Shown: one piece after another, positions 1 through 9,179 of the stretch
Layout of the letters: every line of letters begins with the position of its first letter
Numbering within the stretch: position 1 is the first letter of the stretch
Assembly (NCBI RefSeq): GCF_002006795.1
Contig: NZ_MVDN01000001.1
Location: 291,746 to 330,727, forward strand
From: Wohlfahrtiimonas populi
GTDB taxonomy: Bacteria; Pseudomonadota; Gammaproteobacteria; Cardiobacteriales; Wohlfahrtiimonadaceae
Direction of reading: 5' to 3'
DNA length: 38,982 nucleotides
Made by a program: the position numbers and the translations under genes
The notes under the pieces: model-generated
What the model was told of the DNA's origin: nothing
The model's database searches: none
The model's input: the letters and a program-made list of their open reading frames with translations, nothing else

Positions 1-129
1 CCTAACACTATCAGCATTAATATCGACGATATGATGCGCTAAACCCTCTAATGCAACATTAAAACGATCAACCAACTTAGAAAAGCTATTATCATGTGTA
101 ATCACTAAAAAATTAGGTGATAACGGCAT
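1..129 (-). CDS. Unidentified protein, 5' part only (runs off left edge)
   Basis: A reading frame of 43 codons opens with ATG at 129 and continues without a stop to base 1. An AGGAGA Shine-Dalgarno sequence lies 7 bases upstream of the ATG, which is good evidence that this is a real gene start. The visible N-terminus begins MPLSPNFLVITHDNSFSKLV and has no signal peptide or motif I recognise. It lies downstream of secA in the same direction but beyond a strong terminator, so it is probably a separate transcription unit. The A/T-rich 130-250 stretch would hold its promoter. Function unknown. Confidence 0.6.
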   Translation of the reverse strand, partial: MPLSPNFLVITHDNSFSKLVDRFNVALEGLAHHIVDINADSVR

Positions 130-254
130 GCACTCATCTCCTTGTACTTACATACTTTATTCATCTAAAACCCAAAACTAAACATCAAATAAAATATAAA
201 GAAAAGAAAAAAAAAGAAAATTATACTATATTTATACAAATATTACAGTAATAA

Positions 255-280
255 AAAAGCCCCGCTAATGCGAGGCTTTT
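255..280 (-). terminator. Rho-independent terminator of secA
   Basis: An 11-bp inverted repeat (AAAAGCCCCGC / GCGAGGCTTTT, one G-U type mismatch) with loop TAAT is followed on the minus strand by a run of six T. It starts 15 bases after the secA stop codon. Confidence 0.9.
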
Positions 281-295
281 AAAAAATTCTGTCAA

Positions 296-3016
296 TTAGC
301 TTAATTTACCATGACAATGCTTGTATTTTTTACCAGATCCACAAGGACAATCATCATTACGGCCAACCGTAGAGAAATCAATTTCTTGGCCTGTGATTTC
401 ACCTGCATCACTGAATGTGCGTTTCATCAACAATTCACTTGCATCTGCTTCATTACTATCTTCTGGCAATAAACTTATTTCTTGCTCTTCTGATACTGTT
501 GGTAATTCAATTTTCAAACGGCTCAAGTAAACAATTGTGTCGTAATAGATGCGATCCAACATTTGCTCGAACATACTGAATGCTTCTTTCTTATACTCTT
601 GCTCAGGACGTTTTTGAGCATAAGCACGCAATTGAATACCTTGACGCAAATAATCCATCGCAGCCAAATGATCTTTCCAGTTGTGATCCAATAATTGAAG
701 CAAAATATTCTTTTCAAATGCTTTGAAATTATCTTGATCAACAATAGAAATTTCTTCCTCTGAATCAGGTAATTTTACAAATTGTTTAGAATGATACGCC
801 TGCTTATTCATCTCGATTAAACGATCTACAACTTTTTGATCATCCAACTCTTGATCTTCTTCTAACCAAGCAGCTAATTTCACATCCATCAAGAAATCAC
901 GAGATAATTTCTCTTCCAATCCTTCCATATCCCATTGCTCTGGGAATGATTGTGGCGGGATATGTTTAGCAACTAAATCACGGAATACAGTTTCACGAAT
1001 TGCATCGATTGCTGGACCCACATCATTTGCAGCTAAAATATCATCACGCTGTTGATAGATAACTTTACGCTGATCATTAGCAACGTTATCGTATTGCAAT
1101 AAGTTCTTACGCATTTCAAAGTGATGACCTTCCACTTTGCGCTGGGCATTTTCAATCGAACGGCTGATCCATTTATGCTCTAAAGGAATACCATCACCCA
1201 TGCCCAATTTTTTCATCATATTGTAAGCAGATGGCGATGTAAAAATGCGCATCAAGTTATCTTCTAACGATAGATAGAAACGAGATGAACCGACGTCACC
1301 TTGACGACCAGAACGACCACGCAACTGATTATCAACACGGCGTGATTCATGACGCTCTGTACCAATGATGTGTAAACCACCTTCAGTAAGAACCTTATCA
1401 TGACGTTTCTGCCATTCTGCTTTCAAAGCAGCTTTTTCTGCTTCTGTTGCATCAGGATGACTTTCCAATTCCATTGAGAAGTTACCGCCCAACACAATAT
1501 CTGTGCCACGACCAGCCATATTTGTAGCAATTGTTACTGCGCCAGGTTGACCTGCTGCACCAACGATATAAGCTTCTCTTTCATGCTGTTTTGCATTCAA
1601 AACTTCATGGGGAATTTGACGATCATCTAACATTTGAGAAATTAATTCTGAAACTTCTACTGAAGCAGTACCTACCAACACAGGTTGACCTGCTTCACGG
1701 CAATGCACGATATCTTTAATGATCGCTTCGTATTTTTCTCTTTGTGTTAAGAAAATCAAATCACCATAATCTTTACGTTTGATCTCTCTATTTGTTGGAA
1801 TCACCACAACTTCCAAACCATAGATTTCTAATAACTCAGGCGCTTCAGTATCAGCAGTACCAGTCATACCAGATAGTTTTTCATAAATTCTGAACAAATT
1901 TTGGAATGTGATTGATGCCAATGTTTGGTTTTCAGGCTTAATTTGTACGCCTTCTTTTGCTTCAATCGCTTGATGCAAACCATCTGACCAACGACGACCC
2001 GATAATGTACGGCCTGTGTGTTCATCAACAATGATGATTTCACCTTCTTTGATCAAATAATCCACATCTTTGCGGAATAAGTGATGTGCACGCAAGCAAC
2101 TATCTAAATGATGATAAAGCTTCAAGTTATTCGCATCATATAAGCTTTCGCCTTCTTTCAATAAACCAGCTTGAACTAATAACTCTTCAGCATGTTCATG
2201 ACCAATTTCAGTCAATAATACTTGGCGATCTTTCTCATTGATCGTAAAGTCATTGTCACCATTTTCATCAGCTTTCACTAAATGCGGAACAACCAAGTTG
2301 ATCGCTTGATAAAGCTCTGCTGTACCTTCCGCAGGGCCTGAAATGATCAATGGTGTTCTTGCTTCATCGATTAAGATTGAGTCAACTTCATCAATAACAG
2401 CAAAGTTAAGTGGACGCTGTACTTTCTGCTCTGGCTGGAAACTCATATTGTCACGAAGATAGTCGAAACCAATTTCGTTATTTGTACAATATGTAATGTC
2501 ACATTCGTAAGCTGCTTTTTTCTCTTCAGGACCTTGTTCAGATACGATGACACCAACAGATAAACCCATCCATTGATACAAGCGGCCCATATCTGTTGCG
2601 TCACGCTTTGCCAAGTAGTCATTCACTGTAACAACATGAACACCCTTACCTTCTAAAGCATTCAAATAAACAGCCAATGTCGCCACTAAAGTTTTACCTT
2701 CACCTGTGCGCATTTCTGCAATGCGACCTTGGTGCAATGTAATACCACCGATCATCTGAACATCATAATGACGCAAACCTAAAACACGTGTACTTGCTTC
2801 ACGAATGGTTGCAAATGCTTCTGGTAACAATTTATTTAAAGAAGTACCTTCTTGGATACGTTCACGAAATTTAACTGTCTGTTGTTTTAATTCTTCGTCA
2901 GACATTGCTTGCATCGTAGGTTCTAATGCATTAATTTGTTTAACGATTTTGAAAGCATCTTTGACCAAACGGTCATTTCGAGTTCCAAAAATCTTTTTTG
3001 CAATCGCACCAAACAT
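296..3016 (-). CDS. secA: SecA preprotein translocase ATPase
   Basis: SecA is the ATPase that drives unfolded preproteins through the SecYEG channel in the inner membrane. The 906-residue length matches the family (E. coli 901). Visible landmarks are the Walker A segment MRTGEGKT near residue 105, the DEVDSILIDEARTPLIISG nucleotide-binding/preprotein region near 210-230, the second ATPase domain with NMAGRGTDI and the QLRGRSGRQGD motif near 500-570, and a C-terminal SEC-C zinc motif (CPCGSGKKYKHCHG) that binds SecB and lipids. AAGGA lies 5 bases before the ATG. proB lies 70 bases upstream in the same direction; a promoter-like TTGACG/TACACT pair occupies the gap. Secure identification. Confidence 0.98.
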   Translation of the reverse strand: MFGAIAKKIFGTRNDRLVKDAFKIVKQINALEPTMQAMSDEELKQQTVKFRERIQEGTSLNKLLPEAFATIREASTRVLGLRHYDVQMIGGITLHQGRIAEMRTGEGKTLVATLAVYLNALEGKGVHVVTVNDYLAKRDATDMGRLYQWMGLSVGVIVSEQGPEEKKAAYECDITYCTNNEIGFDYLRDNMSFQPEQKVQRPLNFAVIDEVDSILIDEARTPLIISGPAEGTAELYQAINLVVPHLVKADENGDNDFTINEKDRQVLLTEIGHEHAEELLVQAGLLKEGESLYDANNLKLYHHLDSCLRAHHLFRKDVDYLIKEGEIIIVDEHTGRTLSGRRWSDGLHQAIEAKEGVQIKPENQTLASITFQNLFRIYEKLSGMTGTADTEAPELLEIYGLEVVVIPTNREIKRKDYGDLIFLTQREKYEAIIKDIVHCREAGQPVLVGTASVEVSELISQMLDDRQIPHEVLNAKQHEREAYIVGAAGQPGAVTIATNMAGRGTDIVLGGNFSMELESHPDATEAEKAALKAEWQKRHDKVLTEGGLHIIGTERHESRRVDNQLRGRSGRQGDVGSSRFYLSLEDNLMRIFTSPSAYNMMKKLGMGDGIPLEHKWISRSIENAQRKVEGHHFEMRKNLLQYDNVANDQRKVIYQQRDDILAANDVGPAIDAIRETVFRDLVAKHIPPQSFPEQWDMEGLEEKLSRDFLMDVKLAAWLEEDQELDDQKVVDRLIEMNKQAYHSKQFVKLPDSEEEISIVDQDNFKAFEKNILLQLLDHNWKDHLAAMDYLRQGIQLRAYAQKRPEQEYKKEAFSMFEQMLDRIYYDTIVYLSRLKIELPTVSEEQEISLLPEDSNEADASELLMKRTFSDAGEITGQEIDFSTVGRNDDCPCGSGKKYKHCHGKLS

Positions 3017-3051
3017 GGCATTCCTTCTATATAGTAAAAATATAAATTAAC

Positions 3052-3079
3052 AGTGTATTTTAACGTATTTTAACGTCAA
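3052..3079 (-). promoter_or_regulatory. Candidate secA promoter inside a 10-bp tandem repeat
   Basis: On the minus strand TTGACG (3074-3079) and TACACT (3052-3057) are 16 bases apart, placing transcription start near 3045, about 30 bases before the secA ATG. The same stretch contains two head-to-tail copies of GTATTTTAAC (3055-3064, 3065-3074). Seen by eye only. Confidence 0.4.
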
Positions 3080-3086
3080 AAAGAAC

Positions 3087-4196
3087 TTATTGATGTGATA
3101 CCCAGTTATTTCTATGGATGAGCTCTTCTGATATCACATAACCTAATTTATTAATGATGTCATTCGATGCCGTTTTCAAGAGCAACTTTACTTCTTCTGA
3201 ATTATAGTTACACAATCCACGTCCAAGTTCTTCACCTTTAACGTTCACACAAGAGATGATATCACCGCGTTGGAAAGAGCCTTTGACATCGATCACACCA
3301 ATCGGTAACAAGCTCTTTTTCTGCACTAATAATGCTTTTTCAGCACCTTCATCCACCACAACTTTGCCAAATACATGCGCTTGATTGAGTATCCAACGCT
3401 TTTTAGCCGCCATTGTTGTGTGCTCTGGTTCAAACTGCGTACCAATTTCTTCTCGTGCAGCTACTTTCAATAAGCCATCTTCAGATTTGCCATAAACAAT
3501 GTATGTTTCCGTGCCTGAAGTTGCAGCTTTTTGTGCGGCTTTTACTTTCGTATACATACCACCTTTGCCTAAACTTCCACCTTCTGGGCTTGCCATATCC
3601 AATAATGATGGGTCCATCGCACGAACTTTGCTCAATAATTGCGCATCACTATTTTTACGAGGATCTTTGTTATACAAACCTTTTTGATCTGTCAAAATAA
3701 TATAAGTATCCGCTTCGATTAAGTTTGCAACCAACGCACCTAACGTATCATTATCGCCAATACAAACTTCATCATAAGAAACCGTATCGTTCTCATTAAT
3801 AACAGGAATCACATTGTGATTGATCAAAGCGTTGAGTGTTGCACGGATATTTAAATAGCGAGTACGATCCAAAGCATCATCATGAGTCAACAAAACCTGC
3901 GCTGCTGTTAAACGATATTTTTGCAATGCCGTTTGCCAAGCTTCCACTAATTTTGCTTGTCCTACTGCTGCAGCTGCTTGAAGCTCGCTCAATTCTTTGG
4001 GTCGTTCACTCCAACCCAATCGTTTCATACCAGCAGCAACTGCACCTGATGAAACCACGACAATCTTATAGCCTTTCGATTGTAAATTTGCGATTTGTGC
4101 AGCGTAATCATCCAATAAAGAATAATCAATACCAATGCCACCATTCGTGATCATTGCACTGCCGATTTTAATTACCCAAAGAGTTTCTTTTTCCAT
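3087..4196 (-). CDS. proB: Glutamate 5-kinase
   Basis: ProB phosphorylates glutamate to gamma-glutamyl phosphate, the first and feedback-controlled step of proline synthesis. The N-terminal amino acid kinase domain shows VIKIGSAM, VVSSGAVAAGMKRLG and the VIPVINENDTV and GDNDTLGALVA segments; GGMYTKVKAAQKA follows near residue 215. A C-terminal PUA domain (about 275-350) completes the two-domain form, with total length close to E. coli ProB (367). I chose the ATG at 4196 (MEKETLWVIKIG) because it aligns with the usual family N-terminus; an in-frame ATG at 4205 would add MNC. Neither has a clear SD. proA, its usual partner, is not in the window; secA follows instead. Divergent from leuC. Confidence 0.95.
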   Translation of the reverse strand: MEKETLWVIKIGSAMITNGGIGIDYSLLDDYAAQIANLQSKGYKIVVVSSGAVAAGMKRLGWSERPKELSELQAAAAVGQAKLVEAWQTALQKYRLTAAQVLLTHDDALDRTRYLNIRATLNALINHNVIPVINENDTVSYDEVCIGDNDTLGALVANLIEADTYIILTDQKGLYNKDPRKNSDAQLLSKVRAMDPSLLDMASPEGGSLGKGGMYTKVKAAQKAATSGTETYIVYGKSEDGLLKVAAREEIGTQFEPEHTTMAAKKRWILNQAHVFGKVVVDEGAEKALLVQKKSLLPIGVIDVKGSFQRGDIISCVNVKGEELGRGLCNYNSEEVKLLLKTASNDIINKLGYVISEELIHRNNWVSHQ

Positions 4197-4251
4197 ACAA
4201 TTCATATTATGATGTCAAGTTCAAGCAAAATTAATTTGCACAAAAATAAAT

Positions 4252-4292
4252 TAAGGTTTGTTGCAGGGGATTATCATAGCAAACTTACCTTA
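4252..4292 (+). other. Possible leader stem-loop upstream of leuC
   Basis: TAAGGT (4252-4257) can pair with ACCTTA (4287-4292), and the inner TTGTTGC and GCAAAC segments extend the pairing with one bulge and a small internal loop. It has no T-run and no convincing leader peptide, so it is only a candidate mRNA structure in the 130-base proB-leuC gap. Confidence 0.25.
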
Positions 4293-4336
4293 GCTTGTTT
4301 CCATTTTAGGATGTTAAATTTAGAGGTGGTTTTAAA

Positions 4337-5740
4337 ATGGCCAAAACGCTTTACGATAAATTGTGGGAAGCCCACGTTGTGCGTACCGAAGAAGATGGTA
4401 CTGCATTGTTATACATTGATAGACATATCATTCATGAAGTCACAAGCCCACAGGCTTTTGAAGGACTTCGTCTGGCAAATCGTGAGCTCTGGCGTAAAAA
4501 CTCCATCATTGCAACACCTGATCACAATACACCAACAACACCTGGCTTTACGACGATTGAAGATCCAATCTCTCGCTTGCAAGTTGATACTTTAGATCAA
4601 AATGCACGCGCAGCTGGTGTAACTTACTTCCCTGTTGGTGATATTCGCCGTGGTATCGTACATGTCGTTGGCCCTGAACAAGGCGCAACATTACCTGGAA
4701 TGACTGTTGTTTGTGGAGATTCGCATACGGCAACTCATGGCGCATTTGGCGCGCTTGCTTTTGGTATTGGTACAAGTGAAGTTGAACATGTTATGGCAAC
4801 ATGTTGTTTAGTACAAAAGAAATCCAAAGCAATGAATATTATTGTGGATGGTGATCTATCCAAAGGCGTTACTGCTAAGGATATCGTTCTTGCAATCATT
4901 CGTGAGATCGGTACTGCTGGCGGCACAGGTTATGCAATCGAGTTCTCAGGTAGTGCAATTCGTGCGCTATCAATGGAAGGACGTATGACTATTTGTAACA
5001 TGGCAATCGAAGCTGGTGCGCGCGTTGGTATGGTTGGTGTTGATAATACAACATTAGAATTTGTGAAAGATCGTCCATTATCGCCAAAAGGTGAAATGTG
5101 GGATCAAGCCGTTACTTATTGGAATACATTACATTCAGATGAAGGTGCTCATTTTGATAAAGTGATCACATTGAATGCTGCAGATATCAAACCACAAGTA
5201 AGCTGGGGTACAAGCCCTGAAATGGTGATCGGTATTGATGAAATGATTCCTGATCCAGCTAAAGAAACTGATTCTGTCAAACGTACAGGTATGGAAAAAG
5301 CTTTGGCATACATGGATTTACAGCCAAACATTCCATTATCAGCAATTCCTTTATCTAAAGTATTCATTGGTTCTTGCACAAACTCACGCATTGAAGATTT
5401 ACGTGAAGCTGCTTTCATCGCTAAAGGTAAAAAAGTTGCCAACAACATTTTACAGGCAATGATCGTGCCAGGTTCTGGCTTAGTGAAAGAACAAGCAGAG
5501 AAAGAAGGTTTAGATAAGATTTTCTTAGAGGCTGGCTTTGAATGGCGTGAACCAGGTTGCTCGATGTGCTTAGCTATGAATAATGATCGCTTAAATGCAG
5601 GTGAACATTGCGCTTCAACATCGAACCGTAACTTTGAAGGTCGTCAAGGCGCAGGCGGTCGTACGCATTTAGTGAGCCCTGCAATGGCTGCTGCCGCTGC
5701 TATTACTGGCCATTTTGTTGATGTTCGCACATTGATTTAA
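4337..5740 (+). CDS. leuC: 3-isopropylmalate dehydratase large subunit
   Basis: LeuC and LeuD form the [4Fe-4S] isopropylmalate isomerase, converting 2- to 3-isopropylmalate in leucine synthesis. The 467-residue protein has the aconitase-family active-site segment [20 protein letters not shown] near residue 130 and the cluster cysteines in [11 protein letters not shown] (about 350) and [10 protein letters not shown] (about 410-415), all intact; E. coli LeuC is 466 residues. GAGGTGG lies 7 bases before the ATG. leuD follows after 10 bases with its AAGGAG overlapping the leuC stop, so the two are co-transcribed. leuA and leuB, usually adjacent, are absent here. Confidence 0.98.
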   Translation: MAKTLYDKLWEAHVVRTEEDGTALLYIDRHIIHEVTSPQAFEGLRLANRELWRKNSIIATPDHNTPTTPGFTTIEDPISRLQVDTLDQNARAAGVTYFPVGDIRRGIVHVVGPEQGATLPGMTVVCGDSHTATHGAFGALAFGIGTSEVEHVMATCCLVQKKSKAMNIIVDGDLSKGVTAKDIVLAIIREIGTAGGTGYAIEFSGSAIRALSMEGRMTICNMAIEAGARVGMVGVDNTTLEFVKDRPLSPKGEMWDQAVTYWNTLHSDEGAHFDKVITLNAADIKPQVSWGTSPEMVIGIDEMIPDPAKETDSVKRTGMEKALAYMDLQPNIPLSAIPLSKVFIGSCTNSRIEDLREAAFIAKGKKVANNILQAMIVPGSGLVKEQAEKEGLDKIFLEAGFEWREPGCSMCLAMNNDRLNAGEHCASTSNRNFEGRQGAGGRTHLVSPAMAAAAAITGHFVDVRTLI

Positions 5741-5750
5741 GGAGATCATA

Positions 5751-6416
5751 ATGAAAAAATTCACAAGACATCAAGGCATTGCTGTTGCGATTGATCGCCC
5801 AAACATTGATACAGATGCGATCATTCCTAAACAATTTTTAAAATCCATTCAACGCTCTGGATTTGGCGTTAACTTATTTGACGAATGGCGCTATACAGAT
5901 GTTGGCGAACCTGGCATGGATAACTCCAAGCGCCCACTCAATAAAGAATTTTCATTGAACCAGCCGCGATTCAAAAATGCTTCTATTTTAGTCGCGCGCG
6001 AAAACTTTGGCTGCGGTTCATCTCGTGAGCATGCTGTATGGGCTTTGGATGATTATGGTTTTAGATCTGTGATCGCACCAAGCTATTCTGATATCTTCTT
6101 CAATAACTGTTTTAAAAATGGTGTATTACCAATTGTGCTTTCTGCCGAAGATGTTGATACAATTATACAGTTAATCAATCAACATGAAGGATTGGAAATC
6201 GAGATTGATCTACCTGAACAGCAAGTGGTTTGTAAGCTAGACAATAAAGCATTGCATCAACCATTTTCATTCAATGTGGATGAATTCCGTAAATATTGTT
6301 TACTCAATGGGTTTGATGATATTGGACTAACTCTTCAACATACTGATGATATTAAAGCTTATGAAGCGCGAATGAAACAGAAAACGCCATGGGTTTTTAT
6401 GGATCATTCCCTATAA
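5751..6416 (+). CDS. leuD: 3-isopropylmalate dehydratase small subunit
   Basis: LeuD is the swivelling small subunit that completes the isopropylmalate isomerase active site. Characteristic segments are [17 protein letters not shown] near residue 20, [28 protein letters not shown] near 80-110 and the following [13 protein letters not shown]. At 221 residues it is somewhat longer than E. coli LeuD (201), the extra residues being C-terminal (ending [11 protein letters not shown]). AAGGAG is 6 bases from the ATG. The gene lies 10 bases after leuC and 28 bases before alaS, which may be read from the same transcript. Confidence 0.97.
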   Translation: MKKFTRHQGIAVAIDRPNIDTDAIIPKQFLKSIQRSGFGVNLFDEWRYTDVGEPGMDNSKRPLNKEFSLNQPRFKNASILVARENFGCGSSREHAVWALDDYGFRSVIAPSYSDIFFNNCFKNGVLPIVLSAEDVDTIIQLINQHEGLEIEIDLPEQQVVCKLDNKALHQPFSFNVDEFRKYCLLNGFDDIGLTLQHTDDIKAYEARMKQKTPWVFMDHSL

Positions 6417-6444
6417 TATTTTTATTTAACAAATTTTAGACTTT

Positions 6445-9051
6445 ATGAAAACTACAGAAATACGCCGTAAATTTTTAGACTTCTTTATCTCAAAAGGACA
6501 TACAGAAGTTTCTTCGAGCTCGCTCGTTCCTCACAATGATCCGACGCTTTTATTCACAAACGCAGGTATGAACCAATTCAAAGATCTATTCTTGGGATTG
6601 GAAAAGCGTAACTACGTGCGCGCCACATCATCACAACGTTGTGTTCGTGCCGGCGGTAAGCACAATGACTTGGAAAATGTTGGTTTCACAGCGCGCCACC
6701 ACACTTTCTTTGAAATGTTGGGGAACTTCAGCTTCGGCGATTATTTCAAAAAAGAAGCCATCGAATTTGCTTGGGAATTATTAACAAGTGTTTATATGTT
6801 CCCTGCTGAAAAATTGACAGTGACTGTATTCCATACAGATGATGAAGCATTTAACATTTGGCGCGATGTTATTGGTGTGCCAGAAGAACGCATCATTCGT
6901 TTAGGTTTGAAAGATGATGGTAGCTCAGATAACTTCTGGCAAATGGGCGATACAGGTCCTTGTGGTCCTTGCTCTGAAATTTTCTATGATCATGGTGATC
7001 AAATCTGGGGCGGCCCTCCAGGATCTCCTGAAGAAGATGGCGACCGTTTCATCGAAGTATGGAACTTAGTTTTCATGCAGTTTAATCGTGATGAATCTGG
7101 CATTTTGCATCCATTACCAAAACCATCTGTGGATACTGGTATGGGTTTAGAACGTTTGGCAGCTGTTTTACAAGGCGTTCATGGCAACTACGAAATTGAT
7201 ATTTTCCAATCATTGATCAAAGCTGCTGCAAAAGCAACAAATACAACAGATTTAACGAACAATTCATTGAAAGTCATCAGCGATCATATTCGTTCAGTAT
7301 CTTTCTTGATTGCAGATGGTGTTTTACCTTCTAACGAAGGCCGTGGTTATGTATTGCGCCGTATCATCCGTCGTGCAGTTCGCCATGGTTATAAACTAGG
7401 TCAAAAAGATATTTTCTTCAATACATTGGTCGCAACATTGGCTGATGTAATGGGCGATGCTTATCCTGAATTGATCGAGAAGAAAGTTCACATTCAAGAT
7501 GCGATCAGACAAGAAGAAATTCGCTTTGCTGAAACATTAGAGCACGGCTTGAAATTGTTAGAAGCAGATATCAAAGCATTGAATGGTGCAAAAACGATCT
7601 CTGGTGAAACAGTTTTCAAATTGTATGATACATACGGCTTCCCTGTTGACTTAACGAACGATATCGCTCGTGAACAAGGTTTAGAGCTTGATATGGATGG
7701 CTTTGAAGTTTGCATGGAAGAACAGCGTGCGCGTGCGCGTGCTGCAAACCAATTCAGCGCAGAAAAAACTGTAGCTGTTGATTTAGATAAACCAGTTGAG
7801 TTTGTTGGCTATACAGAAAACCATTTAGATACAATCATCCTAGAATTGGCTAAAGATGGTGAATTAGTAGATTCATTATCTGAAGGTGCTCAAGGTATTG
7901 TAGTATTAGAGCGCACACCTTTCTATGCTGAATCTGGCGGCCAAGTGGGTGATCATGGTTCTATTTCAATGGGTGATAACTTATTCATCGTTGAAGATAC
8001 GAAAAAACAAGGTGATGCAATTCTTCATTTTGGTCATGTTTCTAAAGGTTCTTTCAAAAAAGCTAACCAAGTTCATGCGAGAATTGATGAGCAATATCGT
8101 GATGATATTCGTAAAAATCACTCTGCAACTCACCTATTACACAACGCATTACAAGATATTTTAGGCAACCACATTGAACAAAAAGGTTCTTTGGTTACTT
8201 ATAATCGCTTGCGCTTTGACTTCTCCCACAATGCACCGATTCCATTGGAAGTATTGCAACAAATTGAATGGCATGTAAACCAAGCAATCATTGCTAATAG
8301 CCCAGTTGAAATTCAAACCATGCCAATTGATGAAGCTAAAGCTAAAGGTGCAATGGCTCTATTTGGTGAAAAATATGGTGATGAAGTTCGTGTTGTTGAA
8401 ATGGGCGATTCTTTAGAATTATGTGGTGGTACTCACGTTGCTCGCACAGGTGATATTGGCCAATTCAGAATCATTCAAGAATCAGGCATTGCATCGGGCG
8501 TTCGCCGTATCGAAGCTGTGACTGGCTTACATGCACTATCTTTAGTTCAAAGCAATGTACGTTTGATCGTTGAATTATCTGAAGCATTAAAATCAACGCC
8601 AGAACAGATTCTTATTAAAATGCATCAAATGTTGAATGATCTAAAAGCAACAGATAAAGCATTACAACAAGCTAAATCTAAATTGGCATTGGTTGCAAGT
8701 GATGAGATTTTAGCGCAAGCACAAGAAATTAATGGTACTAAAGTAATCGTTGCATTGGTTCCTGAAGTTGAAACCAAACTTCTACGTGAATTGGCTGATA
8801 AATTACGTGATCAATCACAAGGTATTGTCTTACTAGGTTCTGCGGTAGATGGCAAAGCAACATTAGTTGCATCGATTGAAAAATCTTTAACAGCTAAAGT
8901 AAAAGCTGGCGACTTCGTAAATGTTGCAGCTGCAATTGTTGGCGGTAAAGGTGGTGGTCGTCCTGATTCAGCAACAGCTGGCGGTCAAGATGGCTCTAAA
9001 GTTCAAGAAGCACTAGATGCTGCAAAAGCTTGGATTCAAGATAAAATCTAA
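6445..9051 (+). CDS. alaS: Alanyl-tRNA synthetase
   Basis: AlaS charges tRNA-Ala and edits mischarged Ser/Gly. The 868-residue protein shows the class II catalytic core (FLDFFISKGHTEVSSSSLVP, TNAGMNQFKDLFLG, DTGPCGPCSEIFYD, GMGLERLAAVLQG), the editing domain zinc/active-site motifs HSATHLLHNAL (near 560) and CGGTH (near 660), and a C-terminal DHHA1-type domain ending in VGGKGGGRPDSATAGGQD. Length matches the family (E. coli 876). No obvious SD precedes the ATG (the 25 bases before it are almost all A/T). It is possibly translated by coupling or from an A/T-rich leader. Two hairpins follow the stop codon. Confidence 0.98.
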   Translation: MKTTEIRRKFLDFFISKGHTEVSSSSLVPHNDPTLLFTNAGMNQFKDLFLGLEKRNYVRATSSQRCVRAGGKHNDLENVGFTARHHTFFEMLGNFSFGDYFKKEAIEFAWELLTSVYMFPAEKLTVTVFHTDDEAFNIWRDVIGVPEERIIRLGLKDDGSSDNFWQMGDTGPCGPCSEIFYDHGDQIWGGPPGSPEEDGDRFIEVWNLVFMQFNRDESGILHPLPKPSVDTGMGLERLAAVLQGVHGNYEIDIFQSLIKAAAKATNTTDLTNNSLKVISDHIRSVSFLIADGVLPSNEGRGYVLRRIIRRAVRHGYKLGQKDIFFNTLVATLADVMGDAYPELIEKKVHIQDAIRQEEIRFAETLEHGLKLLEADIKALNGAKTISGETVFKLYDTYGFPVDLTNDIAREQGLELDMDGFEVCMEEQRARARAANQFSAEKTVAVDLDKPVEFVGYTENHLDTIILELAKDGELVDSLSEGAQGIVVLERTPFYAESGGQVGDHGSISMGDNLFIVEDTKKQGDAILHFGHVSKGSFKKANQVHARIDEQYRDDIRKNHSATHLLHNALQDILGNHIEQKGSLVTYNRLRFDFSHNAPIPLEVLQQIEWHVNQAIIANSPVEIQTMPIDEAKAKGAMALFGEKYGDEVRVVEMGDSLELCGGTHVARTGDIGQFRIIQESGIASGVRRIEAVTGLHALSLVQSNVRLIVELSEALKSTPEQILIKMHQMLNDLKATDKALQQAKSKLALVASDEILAQAQEINGTKVIVALVPEVETKLLRELADKLRDQSQGIVLLGSAVDGKATLVASIEKSLTAKVKAGDFVNVAAAIVGGKGGGRPDSATAGGQDGSKVQEALDAAKAWIQDKI

Positions 9052-9065
9052 AAATCATATTTAGC

Positions 9066-9088
9066 ATTGCTCCCTACGGGAGCAATGT
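9066..9088 (+). terminator. Hairpin after alaS
   Basis: A perfect 10-bp inverted repeat (CATTGCTCCC / GGGAGCAATG) with a 3-base loop begins 15 bases after the alaS stop. The downstream TAGATATTTATTTTT is only moderately T-rich, so termination may be weak; a second, stronger hairpin follows at 9125. Confidence 0.65.
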
Positions 9089-9124
9089 AGATATTTATTT
9101 TTAGGTTTACTAATTTAAAATAAC

Positions 9125-9152
9125 AAAAAGCGGGATTCATTCCCGCTTTTTT
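9125..9152. terminator. Bidirectional terminator between alaS and adh
   Basis: AAAAAGCGGGA / TCCCGCTTTTT, an 11-bp stem with a 5-base loop, is flanked by A-run and T-run, so it can end the plus-strand alaS transcript and the minus-strand adh transcript. Confidence 0.9.
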
Positions 9153-9179
9153 ATACCTGAAATAATATCTCAATACCAA

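Noticed and set aside
4209-4595. Plus-strand frame overlapping the start of leuC, beginning upstream with several TTA leucine codons
   Set aside because: It is far too long for a leader peptide, runs through leuC in another frame and has no SD; leuC itself is unmistakable.
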